64,000 bases of DNA. Source: Aquarana catesbeiana. Lineage: Eukaryota; Chordata; Amphibia; Anura; Ranidae. The notes under the pieces were generated by a model, which did not search any database, had not been told where the DNA came from, and saw only the letters and a list, made by a program, of their open reading frames with translations. Made by a program: the position numbers and the translations under genes. The stretch lies in assembly GCF_042186555.1 (NCBI RefSeq), contig NC_133328.1:57335431-57399430 (forward strand). The letters are read 5' to 3'. Positions 57,801 to 62,792 of this stretch are shown piece by piece. Each line of letters opens with the position of its first letter. Within the stretch, counting starts at the first letter, position 1.

Positions 57801-58169
57801 TATCCAATTGTTTTGATTGCTTACAGCCGAGAACAGAAAATTCTTCCATGAACAAGAAGCAGAGAAAACGCTGTTGTACCTGCTGACTACTGATAACGAT
57901 GGGGTTAAGATTGCTTCATTGCAAGCTATCTCCATTATGTGTGCAAGTGCGGCTAGTAAGGATGTCTTCGGTACACATGGTATGTTATCAAGCTGAGTAA
58001 TGTGCAATGAGTTGTATGCAGCTTCCCTACATGCTGAGCTAATAAGCTGTATTCTTCATTTAGGAATTCTTCAGATAATTAATTTATTGAACAAGGACAG
58101 TGCAGAGCTACGAGAAGCTGCAGCCTTCACCCTGGCCAATCTTACCACCGGTTCCCCGAGCAATGCCAG
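19750..58169 (+). CDS. ARMC3: ARMC3, armadillo repeat-containing protein 3, exons for the N-terminal ~391 residues
   Basis: Nine exons: 19750-19797, 22028-22145, 23762-23887, 41862-41930, 49090-49265, 49344-49538, 51974-52157, 57827-57979, 58064-58169. They sum to 1175 nt (391 codons plus 2 nt), every junction has AG/GT and the phases chain correctly. The protein starts MGKKVKKEVEPLPKDVFDPL and continues with FAQKGDENKV, DPDVKKNSVECIY and LREAAAFTLANLT. This follows vertebrate ARMC3 closely along its whole length, with tandem helical armadillo repeats. Mammalian ARMC3 is about 870 residues with a C-terminal transglutaminase-like (EDR1/peptidase) region, so a bit under half is here. ARMC3 is expressed mainly in testis and ciliated tissue and has been linked to sperm formation. 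No later exon is visible after 58169, so the next intron is at least 5.8 kb. Confidence 0.95.
19967..21212. mobile_element. 1.25 kb TIR element with GTTCGAAC-rich ends
   Basis: Left end TTAGGGATGGTCCCAATGTT, right end GGTGTTCGGCCCATCCCTA, inverted relatives. The outer parts carry repeated TTCG words (GTTCGAACCG, GTTCGTTTATTCGC, GTTCGCATGTTCGC). The inside is non-coding with several G runs. A non-autonomous DNA transposon sitting in ARMC3 intron 1. Confidence 0.65.
22028..22145 (+). CDS. ARMC3: ARMC3 coding exon 2
   Basis: Preceded by CTCTCCTTCCAG. Codes FDPLAIESKKAETAVLMLQS.. to ..KFAQK, ending in phase 1 before GTTAGT. Includes the beginning of the first armadillo repeat. Confidence 0.95.
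22146..22843. other. ARMC3 intron 2, left part
   Basis: No coding signal. About 22295-22400 (GAGGGCCTGGGACCC .. GTTTGCTGATCTC) resembles 24290-24375, so both are copies of an unnamed dispersed repeat. Confidence 0.4.
22844..23223. mobile_element. hAT-like MITE with internal GGGGCCCCATAATC repeats
   Basis: Ends GCAGGGGCAGACTGAC and GTCAGTCCGCCCCTG are inverted repeats. Flanking 8-mers CCTTGCAG (22836-22843) and GCTTGCAG (23223-23230) match at seven positions, in line with the 8-bp target duplications of hAT elements. The interior has a TG/TA-rich microsatellite (about 23015-23090) and several tandem copies of TATTGCCTGGGGGCCCC-type units. Confidence 0.7.
23762..23887 (+). CDS. ARMC3: ARMC3 coding exon 3
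   Basis: Follows CCTGTTCCTGCAG. Codes DENKVTLLGLGAVESLSKLI and HEDKTVRRNAVMVCGIMAAH, phase 1 in and phase 1 out, donor GTAAGT. Armadillo repeat material, closely matching the family. Confidence 0.95.
23888..25195. other. ARMC3 intron 3, first part
   Basis: No exon seen. Contains A runs, a short (AC)n at about 24667-24680 and repeat fragments such as GAGAACCTGTCAC at about 24507. Confidence 0.4.
25196..26690 (-). mobile_element. Possible solo LTR or LTR-element remnant
   Basis: A GC-richer block inside AT-rich intron. It has words I associate with amphibian LTRs, for example GTTGGGACTGCGGCTTGCAG on the minus strand near 26030. Paired LTR ends and a target duplication were not found, so the assignment is tentative. 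It is interrupted by the foldback at 26323-26525. Confidence 0.3.
26323..26525. mobile_element. Foldback element GATGAGCTCCGGTGTGTTCG
   Basis: Left arm GGATGAGCTCCGGTGTGTTC and right arm GAACACGCCTGAGCTCATCC. The inner arms also pair (AGCCTGCCAGGAAGTTGGCA with TGCCGACTTCCTGGCGGGCT, and TGATTA/TAATCA parts). The centre is about 26424. About 200 bp, no coding capacity. Confidence 0.65.
27466..27700. mobile_element. Short TIR element, TAGGCTGGGTTCACAC ends
   Basis: Ends TTTAGGCTGGGTTCACACTA and GTGAACCCAGCCTAAA are inverted repeats, about 235 bp in total. An incomplete relative lies at 54134-54306. Confidence 0.7.
28044..28305. mobile_element. MITE with AATGGGGTTGATTTACTAAA ends, copy 1
   Basis: Nearly palindromic 260-bp element. 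The ends are AATGGGGTTGATTTACTAAA and its complement. The inner arms have CTCCAGAGCTTAGTAAATGA and TGCACTTTGCAAAGTGCA-type words, plus CAATCATGTGCAA / TTGCACATGATTG. Copies 2 and 3 are at 43653-43873 and 49604-49855; a longer relative is at 52969-53295. Confidence 0.8.
28960..29445. repeat. ~30-bp minisatellite with GGTGGTCAGTGTAAAT
   Basis: Degenerate tandem units around ACATTGGTGGTCAGTGTAAA and TTCCTCCTT. About 15 copies of 27-31 bp. Creates periodic spurious frames on both strands. Confidence 0.8.
29692..30385. repeat. ~38-bp minisatellite CTAGCAACCAATCAGTGAGC, split by a LINE tail
   Basis: Units contain TAACCTCTAGCAACCAATC and AGTGAGCAGTAATGATGT. Two to three copies lie before 29820 and six or seven after 30142. 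The intervening 29821-30142 is a separate insertion. Confidence 0.8.
29821..30142 (+). mobile_element. 3' end of an L2-like LINE
   Basis: Translates in part as PRLWNALPDTL.. followed by FKKGLKTFLF, the typical last motif of LINE ORF2 proteins in the L2/CR1 group. After it comes an AGCACTTTGAGGTC stretch, TGCATTATAAATAAAATG, and a terminal (ATT)n. Strongly 5' truncated. It interrupts the 38-bp tandem array. Confidence 0.7.
30541..32343. other. ARMC3 intron 3, repeat-derived but unassigned
   Basis: No exon. 30541-30610 may be the right end of an element that begins near 27830 (GGGCCCATTCACATG .. GTGTGAATCCAGG) and holds the two elements between. 31870-32220 (TTTCTCAACCTTTTTAACAC .. GAACCCC) looks like another dispersed repeat. 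The rest is not recognised. Confidence 0.35.
32344..32971. mobile_element. Outer TIR element TTAAAGTAGAATTC holding a second one
   Basis: Outer ends TTAAAGTAGAATTC and GAATTCTACTTTAG. Inside it, 32370-32782 is an element with ends AGCCCTTGCACACTGGGGCG and CGCCCCAGTGTGCAAGGGCT, and GC-rich repeats of GCGGCGTTT and GCTAGCGG. Relatives of the inner element are at 50703-51121 and 55559-55876. Confidence 0.65.
33208..33675. mobile_element. TIR element TTAAAGTGGTTGTAAAGG
   Basis: Left TTAAAGTGGTTGTAAAGGC, right CCCTTTAAAATCACTTTAAAG. The interior shares GCAGCCCCCCAGCCC with the related sequence in the Tc1 copy (about 7770). Confidence 0.5.
33902..34221. mobile_element. TIR element AAGCTGGCCATACACTA
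   Basis: Ends TTAAGCTGGCCATACACTA and AAGTGTATGGCCAG are inverted repeats; the interior is AT-rich. It splits a sequence of the 37238-37651 family (the left flank has CCATTGCAGAGATTTC, the right flank AATTGGAAGATTTCC). Confidence 0.6.
34222..35356. other. ARMC3 intron 3, unassigned
   Basis: No exon. Contains a GC-rich block (34300-34750) with T runs and a GATTAGAGCC/GGCTCTAATA inverted pair near 34402. Probably repeat-derived. Confidence 0.35.
35357..36567. mobile_element. Copy of the TTAACCACTT element, reverse orientation, interrupted
   Basis: Starts TTTAACCACTTCAGG and runs through GTAAACAAGGCAGATC, TTAACCCCTTCCCAGCCAG, CACTGATCACTGTATTGGTG, CAATATACGCTTATTGGGAT and CATATTGGCCTAAAT. These are the blocks of 9292-10250 in reverse order and orientation. 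The right end is not clear. A 433-bp insertion splits it at 35732. Confidence 0.7.
35732..36164 (+). mobile_element. 433-bp unclassified retroposon with 14-bp target duplication
   Basis: Flanked by CCCTTCCCAGCCAG (35718-35731 and 36165-36178). Removing it restores the order of the host element as seen at 9292-10250. It holds an AATAAA at 36101-36106, about 60 bp before the right end, and no useful coding frame. A 14-bp duplication is too long for an LTR element and typical of LINE-mobilised DNA. I do not recognise it. Confidence 0.7.
36568..37237. other. ARMC3 intron 3, unassigned
   Basis: No exon with ARMC3 similarity. The 78-codon frame at 36568-36804 has no known motif and no splice context that fits. 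Confidence 0.4.
37238..37651. mobile_element. TIR element TTAAAGTAGAACTATAGGCA
   Basis: Ends TTAAAGTAGAACTATAGGCA and TGCCTTTAGTTATACTTTA. The interior has GTGTCCCATTGAGGAGATTT and CTTTCATTTTCAATGATAAC. An inverted relative occupies 44868-45152. Confidence 0.7.
37652..40741. other. ARMC3 intron 3, mostly unassigned
   Basis: No exon found. 39311-39375 holds five perfect tandem copies of a 13-bp unit GATCATGCTTTTG. Repeat-like words near 39478 (GCTGGCCATATACTG) and 40375-40395 suggest element fragments. Confidence 0.45.
40742..41553. mobile_element. 0.8 kb mariner/Tigger-like TIR element with inner inverted repeat
   Basis: Ends TACAGTAAAACCTTGGTTTG and CAATCCAAGATTTTACTGTA, flanked by TA-type sequence. 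Inside, about 40863-41000 and 41128-41274 form a second imperfect inverted repeat (AGAGGCACCTCTAAGTG with CACTTAGAGGTGCCTCT). No transposase. The superfamily is inferred from the TIR style only. Confidence 0.55.
41862..41930 (+). CDS. ARMC3: ARMC3 coding exon 4
   Basis: A 69-bp exon after TTTTATCCCAG. Codes DVRKLMRKLDIIPSLIARLV and PE, phase 1 to phase 1, donor GTAACT. Matches the family between the repeat-1 and repeat-2 exons. It comes after an intron of about 18 kb. Confidence 0.93.
41931..42550. other. ARMC3 intron 4, first part, nothing recognised
   Basis: AT-rich intronic sequence without visible elements or exons. Confidence 0.4.
42551..43016. mobile_element. TIR element with GTCCGACGGAC words, copy 1
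   Basis: Left CGTACACACAGTCGGACTTT, right AAAGTCCGACCGTGTGTACG then CGGCATTA. The interior has many CCGACGGAC and AAGTCCGCCGGA repeats. The left terminus lacks the TAATGCCGC seen in relatives. Copy 2 is inverted at 57315-57767. The outermost sequence resembles the family at 52524-52944. Confidence 0.75.
43106..43398. mobile_element. hAT-like MITE, CATAGGCGTGCGCAC ends, perfect 8-bp duplication
   Basis: Ends CATAGGCGTGCGCAC and GTGCGCA..CACCTATG-type inverted repeat. Flanked on both sides by GCAAAATG (43098-43105, 43399-43406). The interior is A/T-rich with ATAATAAAAATAAA stretches. Confidence 0.75.
43653..43873. mobile_element. MITE with GGGGTTGATTTACTAAA ends, copy 2
   Basis: Same family as 28044-28305, somewhat shortened in the middle, with a decayed right end (TTAATAAATAAAGCCCATT). 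Confidence 0.75.
44134..44540. mobile_element. TIR element TAAGGCCTCATGTACAC
   Basis: Left TAAGGCCTCATGTACACTG, right CCGTGTACATTAAGCCTAA. The interior is rich in AAACG/CGTTT words (GGACGTT, GCGTTTT, AAACGCG). Confidence 0.6.
44868..45152. mobile_element. Inverted relative of the 37238-37651 element
   Basis: Reads TTATCATTGAAAATTAAAGT at the left and TGTGCCTATAGTTCTACTGT at the right, with GGGGACACTAGTTG in the middle: the same blocks as 37238-37651 in reverse complement. Confidence 0.65.
45153..46572. other. ARMC3 intron 4: possible LTR remnant around an hAT-like MITE
   Basis: 45250-45640 and 45966-46530 have an LTR-like look (GATATAAAGGGGAC near 45357, then a long non-coding leader). I cannot define ends. 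No exon. Confidence 0.25.
45648..45965. mobile_element. hAT-like MITE CAGGGCTTTTTT, perfect 8-bp duplication
   Basis: Ends CAGGGCTTTTTTTC and GAAAAAAAGCCCTG. Flanked by GTTAGGAA on both sides (45640-45647, 45966-45973). Just inside, AGGTGCTGGAACTCA pairs loosely with TGGTGGAACTGAGTTCC. Confidence 0.8.
46573..47964 (-). pseudogene. 5'-truncated CR1, second copy, broken ORF2
   Basis: On the minus strand this carries the reverse transcriptase and C-terminal part of ORF2 in three frames: 47900-47649 (YLDFAKAFDTVPHK), 47659-47162 (PQGSVLGPILFN, FADDTKLSR), 47171-46644 (ERVQRRATKLI). It has the same 3' tail as the copy at 10677. Frameshifts near 47655 and 47165 disrupt it. Homology with the first copy stops at GGGCCC (47964). 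It is close to the first copy in sequence but evidently dead. Confidence 0.9.
47965..48149 (+). other. Short open stretch with protein-like composition
   Basis: Directly next to the CR1 5' end, the + strand reads AQAETSGSLKVINEEFPP and later DDEDGLHGFDPALDLPPPDV, ending ..EKDGEIYC with TAG at 48147-48149. About 60 codons without a stop, acidic and proline-rich, which looks like a protein C-terminus. It does not match ARMC3 and I do not recognise it. It could be an old retrocopy, part of an unknown element, or chance. Confidence 0.3.
48150..49089. other. ARMC3 intron 4, last part, with a TIR element at 48778-49005
   Basis: 48778-49005 has ends TAGGCCTCGCTCACACTAC and GTAGTGTGATCCGAGCCTCA. The rest is unassigned. 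The polypyrimidine tract and CTATTACAG acceptor of the next exon end at 49089. Confidence 0.5.
49090..49265 (+). CDS. ARMC3: ARMC3 coding exon 5
   Basis: Codes EEVVVHEFATLCLAHMATDY, then NGLEHLIRLLGSTDPDVKKN and SVECIYLLAQ. Phase 1 in, phase 0 out, donor GTAAAG. Two armadillo repeat segments, very close to the vertebrate family. Reading through into the following intron meets TAG after seven codons. Confidence 0.96.
49344..49538 (+). CDS. ARMC3: ARMC3 coding exon 6
   Basis: Follows an intron of only 78 bp (acceptor TTTAACCCAG). Codes DFQTRSAVCENNAVPPLLEL .. YPVIQHLALKALSSI .. NQAMDHLLKILETK, phase 0 to 0, donor GTATGC. Confidence 0.96.
49604..49855. mobile_element. MITE with AATGGGGTTGATTTAC ends, copy 3
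   Basis: Same family and size as 28044-28305. Inverted arms TTGCTCCAGAGCTTAGTAAA and its complement, with CAATCACATGCAAGG in the middle. Lies 65 bp after the exon 6 donor. Confidence 0.8.
49856..50702. other. ARMC3 intron 6, repeat fragments
   Basis: 50025-50060 starts like the TTAAAGTGGTTGTAAA family. 50366-50646 has loosely inverted ends (GGCTGGCAATACACAAGTC, GACTTGTGTACAACCAGTCT .. CCATACATGG). No exon. Confidence 0.4.
50703..51121. mobile_element. TIR element TTAGGCTGCTTTCACACTG
   Basis: Left GTTAGGCTGCTTTCACACTG, right CCAGTGTGAAAGGGGCCTAA. The interior has GCGGTAAAGC, TTTAGCGGCG and a CACCGTCCCAGTG block. Same family as the inner element of 32370-32782 and as 55559-55876. Confidence 0.7.
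51181..51684. mobile_element. Three-level nest of short TIR elements
   Basis: Outer: 51181-51684, ends TTAGGGTAGGCCATTGC and GCAATGGCCTACCCTAA. Middle: about 51229-51642, ends TTGGGTTGATTTACTAAAAC and TTACAGTAACTCAACCCCA, with GCAGCTGTGCATAGTAACCA and TGGTTTCTATGCACAGCTGC as inner arms. Inner: about 51329-51563, AGTCTACGTTCACATTGG .. TGATGTGAACAGGGGCTA. Each lies wholly inside the next. Confidence 0.65.
51974..52157 (+). CDS. ARMC3: ARMC3 coding exon 7
   Basis: After TGCCTTCTTAG. Codes ELNDLHVEALLIIANCLEDA .. QQSGGLKKILTFAE .. DIQRNAAKAIAKSAHN, phase 0 in, phase 1 out. The donor GTGTGT is weaker than the others, but the protein junction is exactly that of the family. Confidence 0.94.
52418..52445. 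repeat. TG/TA microsatellite
   Basis: GTGTGTGTATATATATATAT run in intron 7. Confidence 0.8.
52524..52944. mobile_element. Intact TIR element TAATGCCCCATACACAC
   Basis: Ends TAATGCCCCATACACACAAT and ATCGTGTGTACGGGGCATTA. Uninterrupted version of the element split by CR1 at 10388/16427, about 421 bp. The interior has TGTTGTCGGAAATTC and CCGACAACAAATG inverted words. No coding capacity. A TA or TTA/TAA target is likely, but the superfamily is uncertain. Confidence 0.8.
52969..53295. mobile_element. Longer relative of the TTGATTTACTAAA MITE
   Basis: Ends GGGGGTTATTTACGAAAGGC and GCCTTTTGTAAATAACCCCC. Inner arms are stacked copies of AGTGCACTTGAAATTGCACT-type words. Confidence 0.75.
53296..54133. 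other. ARMC3 intron 7, unassigned
   Basis: No exon and no element with clear ends. Confidence 0.4.
54134..54306. mobile_element. Decayed relative of the 27466-27700 element
   Basis: Left AAGGCTGAGTTCACATTATT, right GTGTGAACCCAGACCTA, with TTTCAGGTCCGAATTCAGGC inside, as in the better copy at 27466. Confidence 0.6.
54765..54847. repeat. (TCTA)n tetranucleotide microsatellite
   Basis: About 20 perfect TCTA/CTAT units, with a decayed extension at 54910-54950 (ATCTATCTATATCTATC). Confidence 0.95.
55204..55551. mobile_element. TIR element GCTGCCATAGACGGATCAAA
   Basis: Left AGCTGCCATAGACGG, right GCATCTATGGCCAGCCTTAG. The middle has AGTGTATTCTGACA .. TGTCAGAATACAGT inverted words. Confidence 0.55.
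55559..55876. mobile_element. TIR element AAGGCCCCTTTCACACTGG
   Basis: Ends AAGGCCCCTTTCACACTGGG and CTCCAGTGTGAAAGGGGTAT. Interior GCGCTGCTATTTTTAGCGGC. Same family as 50703-51121. It abuts the previous element within about 8 bp. Confidence 0.7.
56474..57085. mobile_element. Partial copy of the TTAACCACTT element
   Basis: Blocks GGCCAATATGTATCCTGCTA, AGTAAGCGTATATTGATTGG, GCACTAGTAATGCTGGCAAT and GACACTAATACAGTGATCAG occur in the same order as in 9292-10250. The left part is missing and the right end is decayed. Confidence 0.65.
57315..57767. mobile_element. TIR element with GTCCGACGGAC words, copy 2
   Basis: Ends GGGGCGTACACACGGTCGGA and CCGACCGTGTGTACGCGGCA then TTA. Reverse complement of 42551-43016 in block order (TCGGACTAGCATACAGACGA, TTGAAGCATGTTTCAAATCT). 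It ends 59 bp before ARMC3 exon 8. Confidence 0.8.
57827..57979 (+). CDS. ARMC3: ARMC3 coding exon 8
   Basis: After TTGATTGCTTACAG. Codes ENRKFFHEQEAEKTLLYLLT, TDNDGVKIASLQAISIMCAS and AASKDVFGTH. Phase 1 to phase 1, donor GTATGT. Confidence 0.96.
58064..58169 (+). CDS. ARMC3: ARMC3 coding exon 9 (last in window)
   Basis: After an 84-bp intron with acceptor CTTCATTTAG. Codes GILQIINLLNKDSAELREAA, AFTLANLTTGSPSNA and two bases of the next codon (phase 2), donor GTAATT. The LREAAAFTLANLT stretch is a canonical armadillo helix-3 signature. The following exon is not in the window. Confidence 0.96.
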
Positions 58170-59000
58170 GTAATTATCTGTCCTTAGAGTTACCAGAATA
58201 ATGATGCCTTGTATTCCCCTGAGCATCTGCCCACTGAGCAGCAATATATAGAATTCCCCGTGTTCTCCACTTGACACCTGTGACATTTGCCTGACCTTTA
58301 TTCCATGTGATGGGAGAATTGGACAATATTTGACGTCTCTCCACTGGATCAATTTTAAAGCCGGTCCTCGTCAGCACATCACAGAGAAGTGTGCTGTTAC
58401 ATACAGAAAAGAAGCCGCTTATATGAAACGGGTTGGGAGGGTGGATGAGTTTTCATCAGCAGCGGTAAAATGCTTTGCCTTCAGGAGTTTTGGCAAAGGA
58501 TCAGGTACTGCACAATAATAGTCTGAAATGCTGTCATGAAAGGTCAGAACGCCGTTCATTTCTAAGTGTGTTTAGGTGGTTACATTTAGAAAGATCTTGT
58601 TTAAGGTAAACTACAAATTACATTTTTGCTTTTGATCTGGTTTAGGTCGTGACACAGCTTACACCTGTTAAATAATTTAATTCCTAACTTTTATTCATAC
58701 CATTGTGTGCCCTTATCTTCTGAATGATCCTGAAATACAGTCTGATGAAATGCAAACTAAGGTTTCTGTGGTTCAAGGGCTTAATAGATTCTTATCCACA
58801 CTCAATTTCAGGGAGCATCAATGGATTGTCAAGGGATGTGTTCAAAGTACCAAACCTTTTACAGAGAAAAAACTGTAAAAATCAATGCTTTATGCGTCAT
58901 TGCAACGCATTAGAAAACTTCCAGGACATGTCTGACCCTGTGGATAGAGAAACAGAAAAATACACAGACTTCCTTAAAGCAAAGTTCTGCGAGAAAAAAA
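58170..59000. other. ARMC3 intron 9, unassigned
   Basis: No next exon or element ends recognised. Confidence 0.4.
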
Positions 59001-59859
59001 TACCGTGTTTATCGGCCTATAACACGCGTCGGCGTATAACAGGCACCCCAAGTTTAGGAGGGAATTTTAAGGAAAAAAATGTTTTAAGGAAAAAAACTTA
59101 CATTTAAATGCCCATCAATGCAGCCTTATCAGTGTCCATCTGCAGCCTTGCACAGCGTCCATCTGCATGCTTGTCCAGTGTCATTTGCAGCCTTGTCAGT
59201 GTCATTTGCAGCCTTGGTGTCATTTGCAGCCTTGGTGTCATTTGCAGCCTTGCAGCCTTGGTGTCATTTTCAGCCTTGGTGTCATTTGCAGCCGTGGTGT
59301 CATTTGCAGCCATGCAGCCTTGGTGTCATTTGCAGCCTTGCAGTCATTTTCAGCCTTATCAGTGTCCATTTGCAGACTTGCAGCCTTGTCAGTGCCTATC
59401 TGCAGCTTTGTCAGTGTCCATTTGCAGCCTTGCCCAGGCTGCAGTTAAACTGCAGTGACTTGTCAGTGCCGCTGCAGTTTGAAAATGGCGCTGCCGAGTA
59501 CACAGAGCCGGTCCTGTGTATCTCGGCGGCTCTCGGCCGCTTTCGGCTCCTCTCGTAGTCCCGCCCGGGATGGGCGTGACTGTGAGCGGAGCCGAGCGCC
59601 GCCCATATACATAGATAGCCTCGGCTAGGTTCGGCTAGCTCCGCTCACAGTCACGCCCAGTCCCTGTGTCCATCACAGGGCGGGACTGGGTGTGACTGTG
59701 AGCGGAGCTAGCCGAACCTAGCCGAGTACACTCGGCTATCTATGTATATCGGCGGCCAGCGCTCGCTCCGCTCAGCGGGGGATCGGCGGGATCACGTATA
59801 ACCCGCACCCGCGATTTTCCCCGATTTTAAGTGTGTGTTATACGCCGATAAATACGGTA
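59001..59859. mobile_element. TIR element TACCGTGTTTATCGGC with internal minisatellite
   Basis: Ends TACCGTGTTTATCGGCCTAT and TATACGCCGATAAATACGGT are inverted repeats, flanked by AAATA/AAATA-type sequence. Inside are an 18-bp tandem array (59126-59450) and a GC-rich part with its own inverted segments (GGTTCGGCTAGCTCCGCTCA near 59628 and TGAGCGGAGCTAGCCGAACC near 59698). Confidence 0.75.
59126..59450. repeat. 18-bp minisatellite CAGCCTTGGTGTCATTTG
   Basis: About 17 units of 18 bp with some shortened units. Open in several frames on both strands (ICSLGV-type and AALVSF-type repeats on +), which is a consequence of the 18-bp period. Confidence 0.9.
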
Positions 59860-59929
59860 AATAAAAGTCAGCAGCTACAAATACTGCAGCTGCTGACTTT
59901 TAAAATAAGGACACTTACCTGTCCAGGGT

Positions 59930-60310
59930 GCCTGTGATGTCTTCACCCGAAACCGACCTGTCCCTTGGCTCCGGGTGCAGGTGTTCCACATATGCTGAAA
60001 GTATGGTTAATAATTCCAATGTACGAAGGGCATGGGCCGGGTGAAACCAGAAGTGTTTTTTATTGAAAAGTTTCTGCAATGACACAAACACATGACCACA
60101 CAGCTTCCCACTAGGTCCAGAGCGCTCATGTACCTGGTTACCAATACAGTACAGCATAACCACCTAATACTCTCTACCTTTTTGCTGTCGGCCAACTTTA
60201 CCTTAACTAGCTAGTCCCATCACTTGAAGCTATTTTTGCTTGACCTGGACTATCGGCAGTGAGAGTGCAAAACATTTCCTTTTGTTAACTACAGAAAGTA
60301 ACACCTAACA
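59930..60310 (-). mobile_element. Putative 3' LTR of the gypsy element
   Basis: Lies beyond the end of the gypsy pol frame. Minus-strand sequence could begin TGTTAGGTGTTACTTTCTG near 60310 and carries an AATAAA signal (complement near 60056-60063). The other end is uncertain and the 5' LTR is outside the window, so the boundaries are only estimates. Confidence 0.35.
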
Positions 60311-60381
60311 TTTTCGACAGAAGTAAACAACTCTAACATAGTAACCATTATTAAACCATAGCATAATAGACTTGACTACTT

Positions 60382-60653
60382 TTAGCCTCGGTTCACACCA
60401 GAGGCAGCACGACTTGCAGGTCGCCTCACTGAGGCGACCTGCACACGACTGCCGGAGCGACTTGCAAAACGACTTCTGTATAGAAGTCTATGCAAGTCGC
60501 CCCAAGTCGCCCCCAAAGTCGTACAGGAACCTTTTTCTAAGTCGGAGCGACTTGCGTCGCTCCGATTAGAACGGTTCCATTGTACTGAACGGGACGCTAC
60601 TTGTCAGGCGACCTAGGTCGCCTGACAAGTCGTCCCTGTGTGAACCGAGGCTT
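60382..60653. mobile_element. TIR element TTAGCCTCGGTTCACACC inside the gypsy 3' part
   Basis: Ends TAGCCTCGGTTCACAC and GTGTGAACCGAGGCTTA. Interior of repeated GACTTGCAGGTCGCC and GGCGACCT words. Inserted close to the end of the pol reading frame. Confidence 0.75.
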
Positions 60654-61344
60654 ACCAGAGTCCTCTGCAAAACATTGTGGGCTTAAATACCAGCTAAGGC
60701 AAACAGGTGGTGTATGAATTAAGTCTATTAACTGTACAGCTGCATTTCTGGCAACATTACTGGGTTGACCCAAAGTGTCATAAGTTAGAACCTTTGGTTG
60801 TTTTCTGTTCCTGATGGGCTGGATCCTGCATAGAAGAAGGGCATCTGAAGCGTCCTCGTGCTCACCTTCGTCACTGTCAACTGTCTCTGTTGGCTCTCCT
60901 GGTGAAGGATTTTCTTTATCCCCTGGTTAACATGAAGTTTGTTCAGGTTGACCCACAGGCTCGTCCTCTGTAGTTTCCACTGTATCTTCCTCTGTAGTTT
61001 CCTCTATAACTTCCTCTGTAGCTTCCACTGTAGCTTCTTTTGTACTTTCCTCTGTAACTCCCTCTGGAGTTCAACTCTGTGTCTTCCCTTATGTGGTCTT
61101 TCTGAGTTACAGGAATGAAAGATCTCCATTGCTCTTGTTCATTGTCAGATTCATCTTCTGATACACCCTCAGATATCTGTGTAGACGGTTGAGTAGTCTT
61201 TGGAACTTTGCCTTTTATTCTGGCACTGGGTCTGTCAGATTTCTTCTGACCGCGGTCGATGGGTAGGTAATTGCATGGCAATAACAAATTGCGGTGTAGA
61301 ATCCTTGTTCGGCCTTTTCCAATTTCTGGCTTGACCTCGTACAC
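60654..61344 (-). pseudogene. gypsy pol C-terminal extension with acidic TEE repeats
   Basis: YEVKPEIGKGRTRILHRNLL is the usual end of the integrase C-terminal domain. Beyond about 61075 the open frame turns into RGSYRGNYRG repeats. The neighbouring frame reads TVEATEEVIEETTEE-like acidic repeats and, after one stop, continues to QPKVLTYDTLGQPSNVA near 60760, a common gypsy pol ending. I infer that the acidic frame is ancestral and that a frameshift lies near 61075. Confidence 0.7.
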
Positions 61345-61551
61345 TGGACTATCTCCTCACTTTTTTCCAAGGACAGCAGGTACGGCATCTTCCCAGAACG
61401 ATCTCAGTTTTCCTGGTCCTCCTCTTTCAGTAAGATTTCTTACGAGAACTCTGCTGCCAGGTGAAAGTTCAACTCCATGAGTCTTCTTGTCATAGTGTTC
61501 TTTTCCTCATTGTGCTGCTTTAGTAGCTACCTTTGAAGCAACCTGATAGGC

Positions 61552-62461
61552 CTAAGTCATCCTCTCTGTCCATGTTTTCACATACTCAGAGTGAGTCTTG
61601 TATTTTTCCATTACTGGAGTGTCAAACATGCTATCTGTGGGTAATCTTGGAGACCTTCCGAACAGTAGAAAGAATGGAGAATATCCTGTAGCTTCACTTT
61701 TGGTGCAATTGTATGCATGTACTACCTGTGCAAGTGAACTTTTCCAGTCTTTCTTCGAATCTGGTGACAGGGTCCGAAGCACAGACAACAGGGTACGATT
61801 AAATCTTTCACATTGTCCATTGCCTTCTGGATGATATGGAGTTGTGTGAGAGTTCTGGATGTGGTAGTGTTTCCCTAATGCCAAGAACAATTGTTTTTCA
61901 AATTCTTTACCCATGTCATGGTGAATTCTGGTAGGAAATAGGAAATCCAAACTTCAAGACAAAGTCACTGAATATCTTGTCAGCAACAGTCTTTGCTGAC
62001 TTGTTTTTAGTTGCGTAGGCCTGGGCAAACCTGTTGAAATGGTCGATTACCACTAATATGTTTTCATAACCTCCTTTACATGTCTCAGGTAAAGTCGAAG
62101 GAGACCAGCTCAAAAGGATAAGTGGGGTCAATATTGTTAAATGGAGCTCTAGTAGGCTTATGTGGGTGTTTGTCTTTTGGTGGTTGATGTACTGCTCAGC
62201 GTCCCTCTGCATATGTGACCAAAAGAACCTTTCTCTGATCAGGTTTACAGTCCTTTTGACTCCTAAGTGTCCAATTTCTTCGTGTAATTCTTTCAACACC
62301 AATTGATGATACAATTTGGGCAACACTAGTTGAGAACCTGATGATGTTTTCTGTCTCAAGATTCCATTTTCATCAAGGTATAGTTTGGTCCATTGTTTCA
62401 TTGTTTCGTTCCTGTTTAGATGAAAACCTGTTTTGGCTCTTGTACTACCACACTGGGCCAA
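61552..62461 (-). pseudogene. gypsy integrase in two frames
   Basis: The frame 62461-61916 has the HHCC-type zinc region (ELHEEIGHLGVKRTVNLIRE), but the cysteines of the usual C-x-x-C are lost at INHQ. It goes on into the catalytic core (ILVVIDHFNRFAQAYATKN). The frame 61950-61552 continues the core with TPYHPEGNGQCERFNRTLL, including the third acidic residue, and the HAYNCTKSEATGYSPFFLLF stretch. The break near 61930 separates them. Confidence 0.88.
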
Positions 62462-62792
62462 TCACAGAGTCTTCTTTTTGGGCTGTCCTTATGGTCCCTT
62501 TGGGTATTCAAGTTACCTTCTTTTGGGTACCATCTATTGTTGACATTATATGAGCGATGGTTATTGGACACAGCCAGGGCATTTCTTCTTTCTGACGTAC
62601 TTGAAGTGCTTGGTTTATGCACCCGATAATTTTGGGGTCCACTTCTTGCGAACACTGTTGCATGTATTGTTCAGGACTTAATGGCATACGCGAAAGCACA
62701 TCTGAATTTCTCTTTCCTGGACGATACTTGATAGTGGAATAAAAGTAAAGTCAGCTAATTCTTCAACCCATCGATGGCCTGTTGCGTTTAGT

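Noticed and set aside
59108..59558. Proteins with ICSLGV/AALVSF repeats
   Set aside because: By-product of the 18-bp minisatellite.
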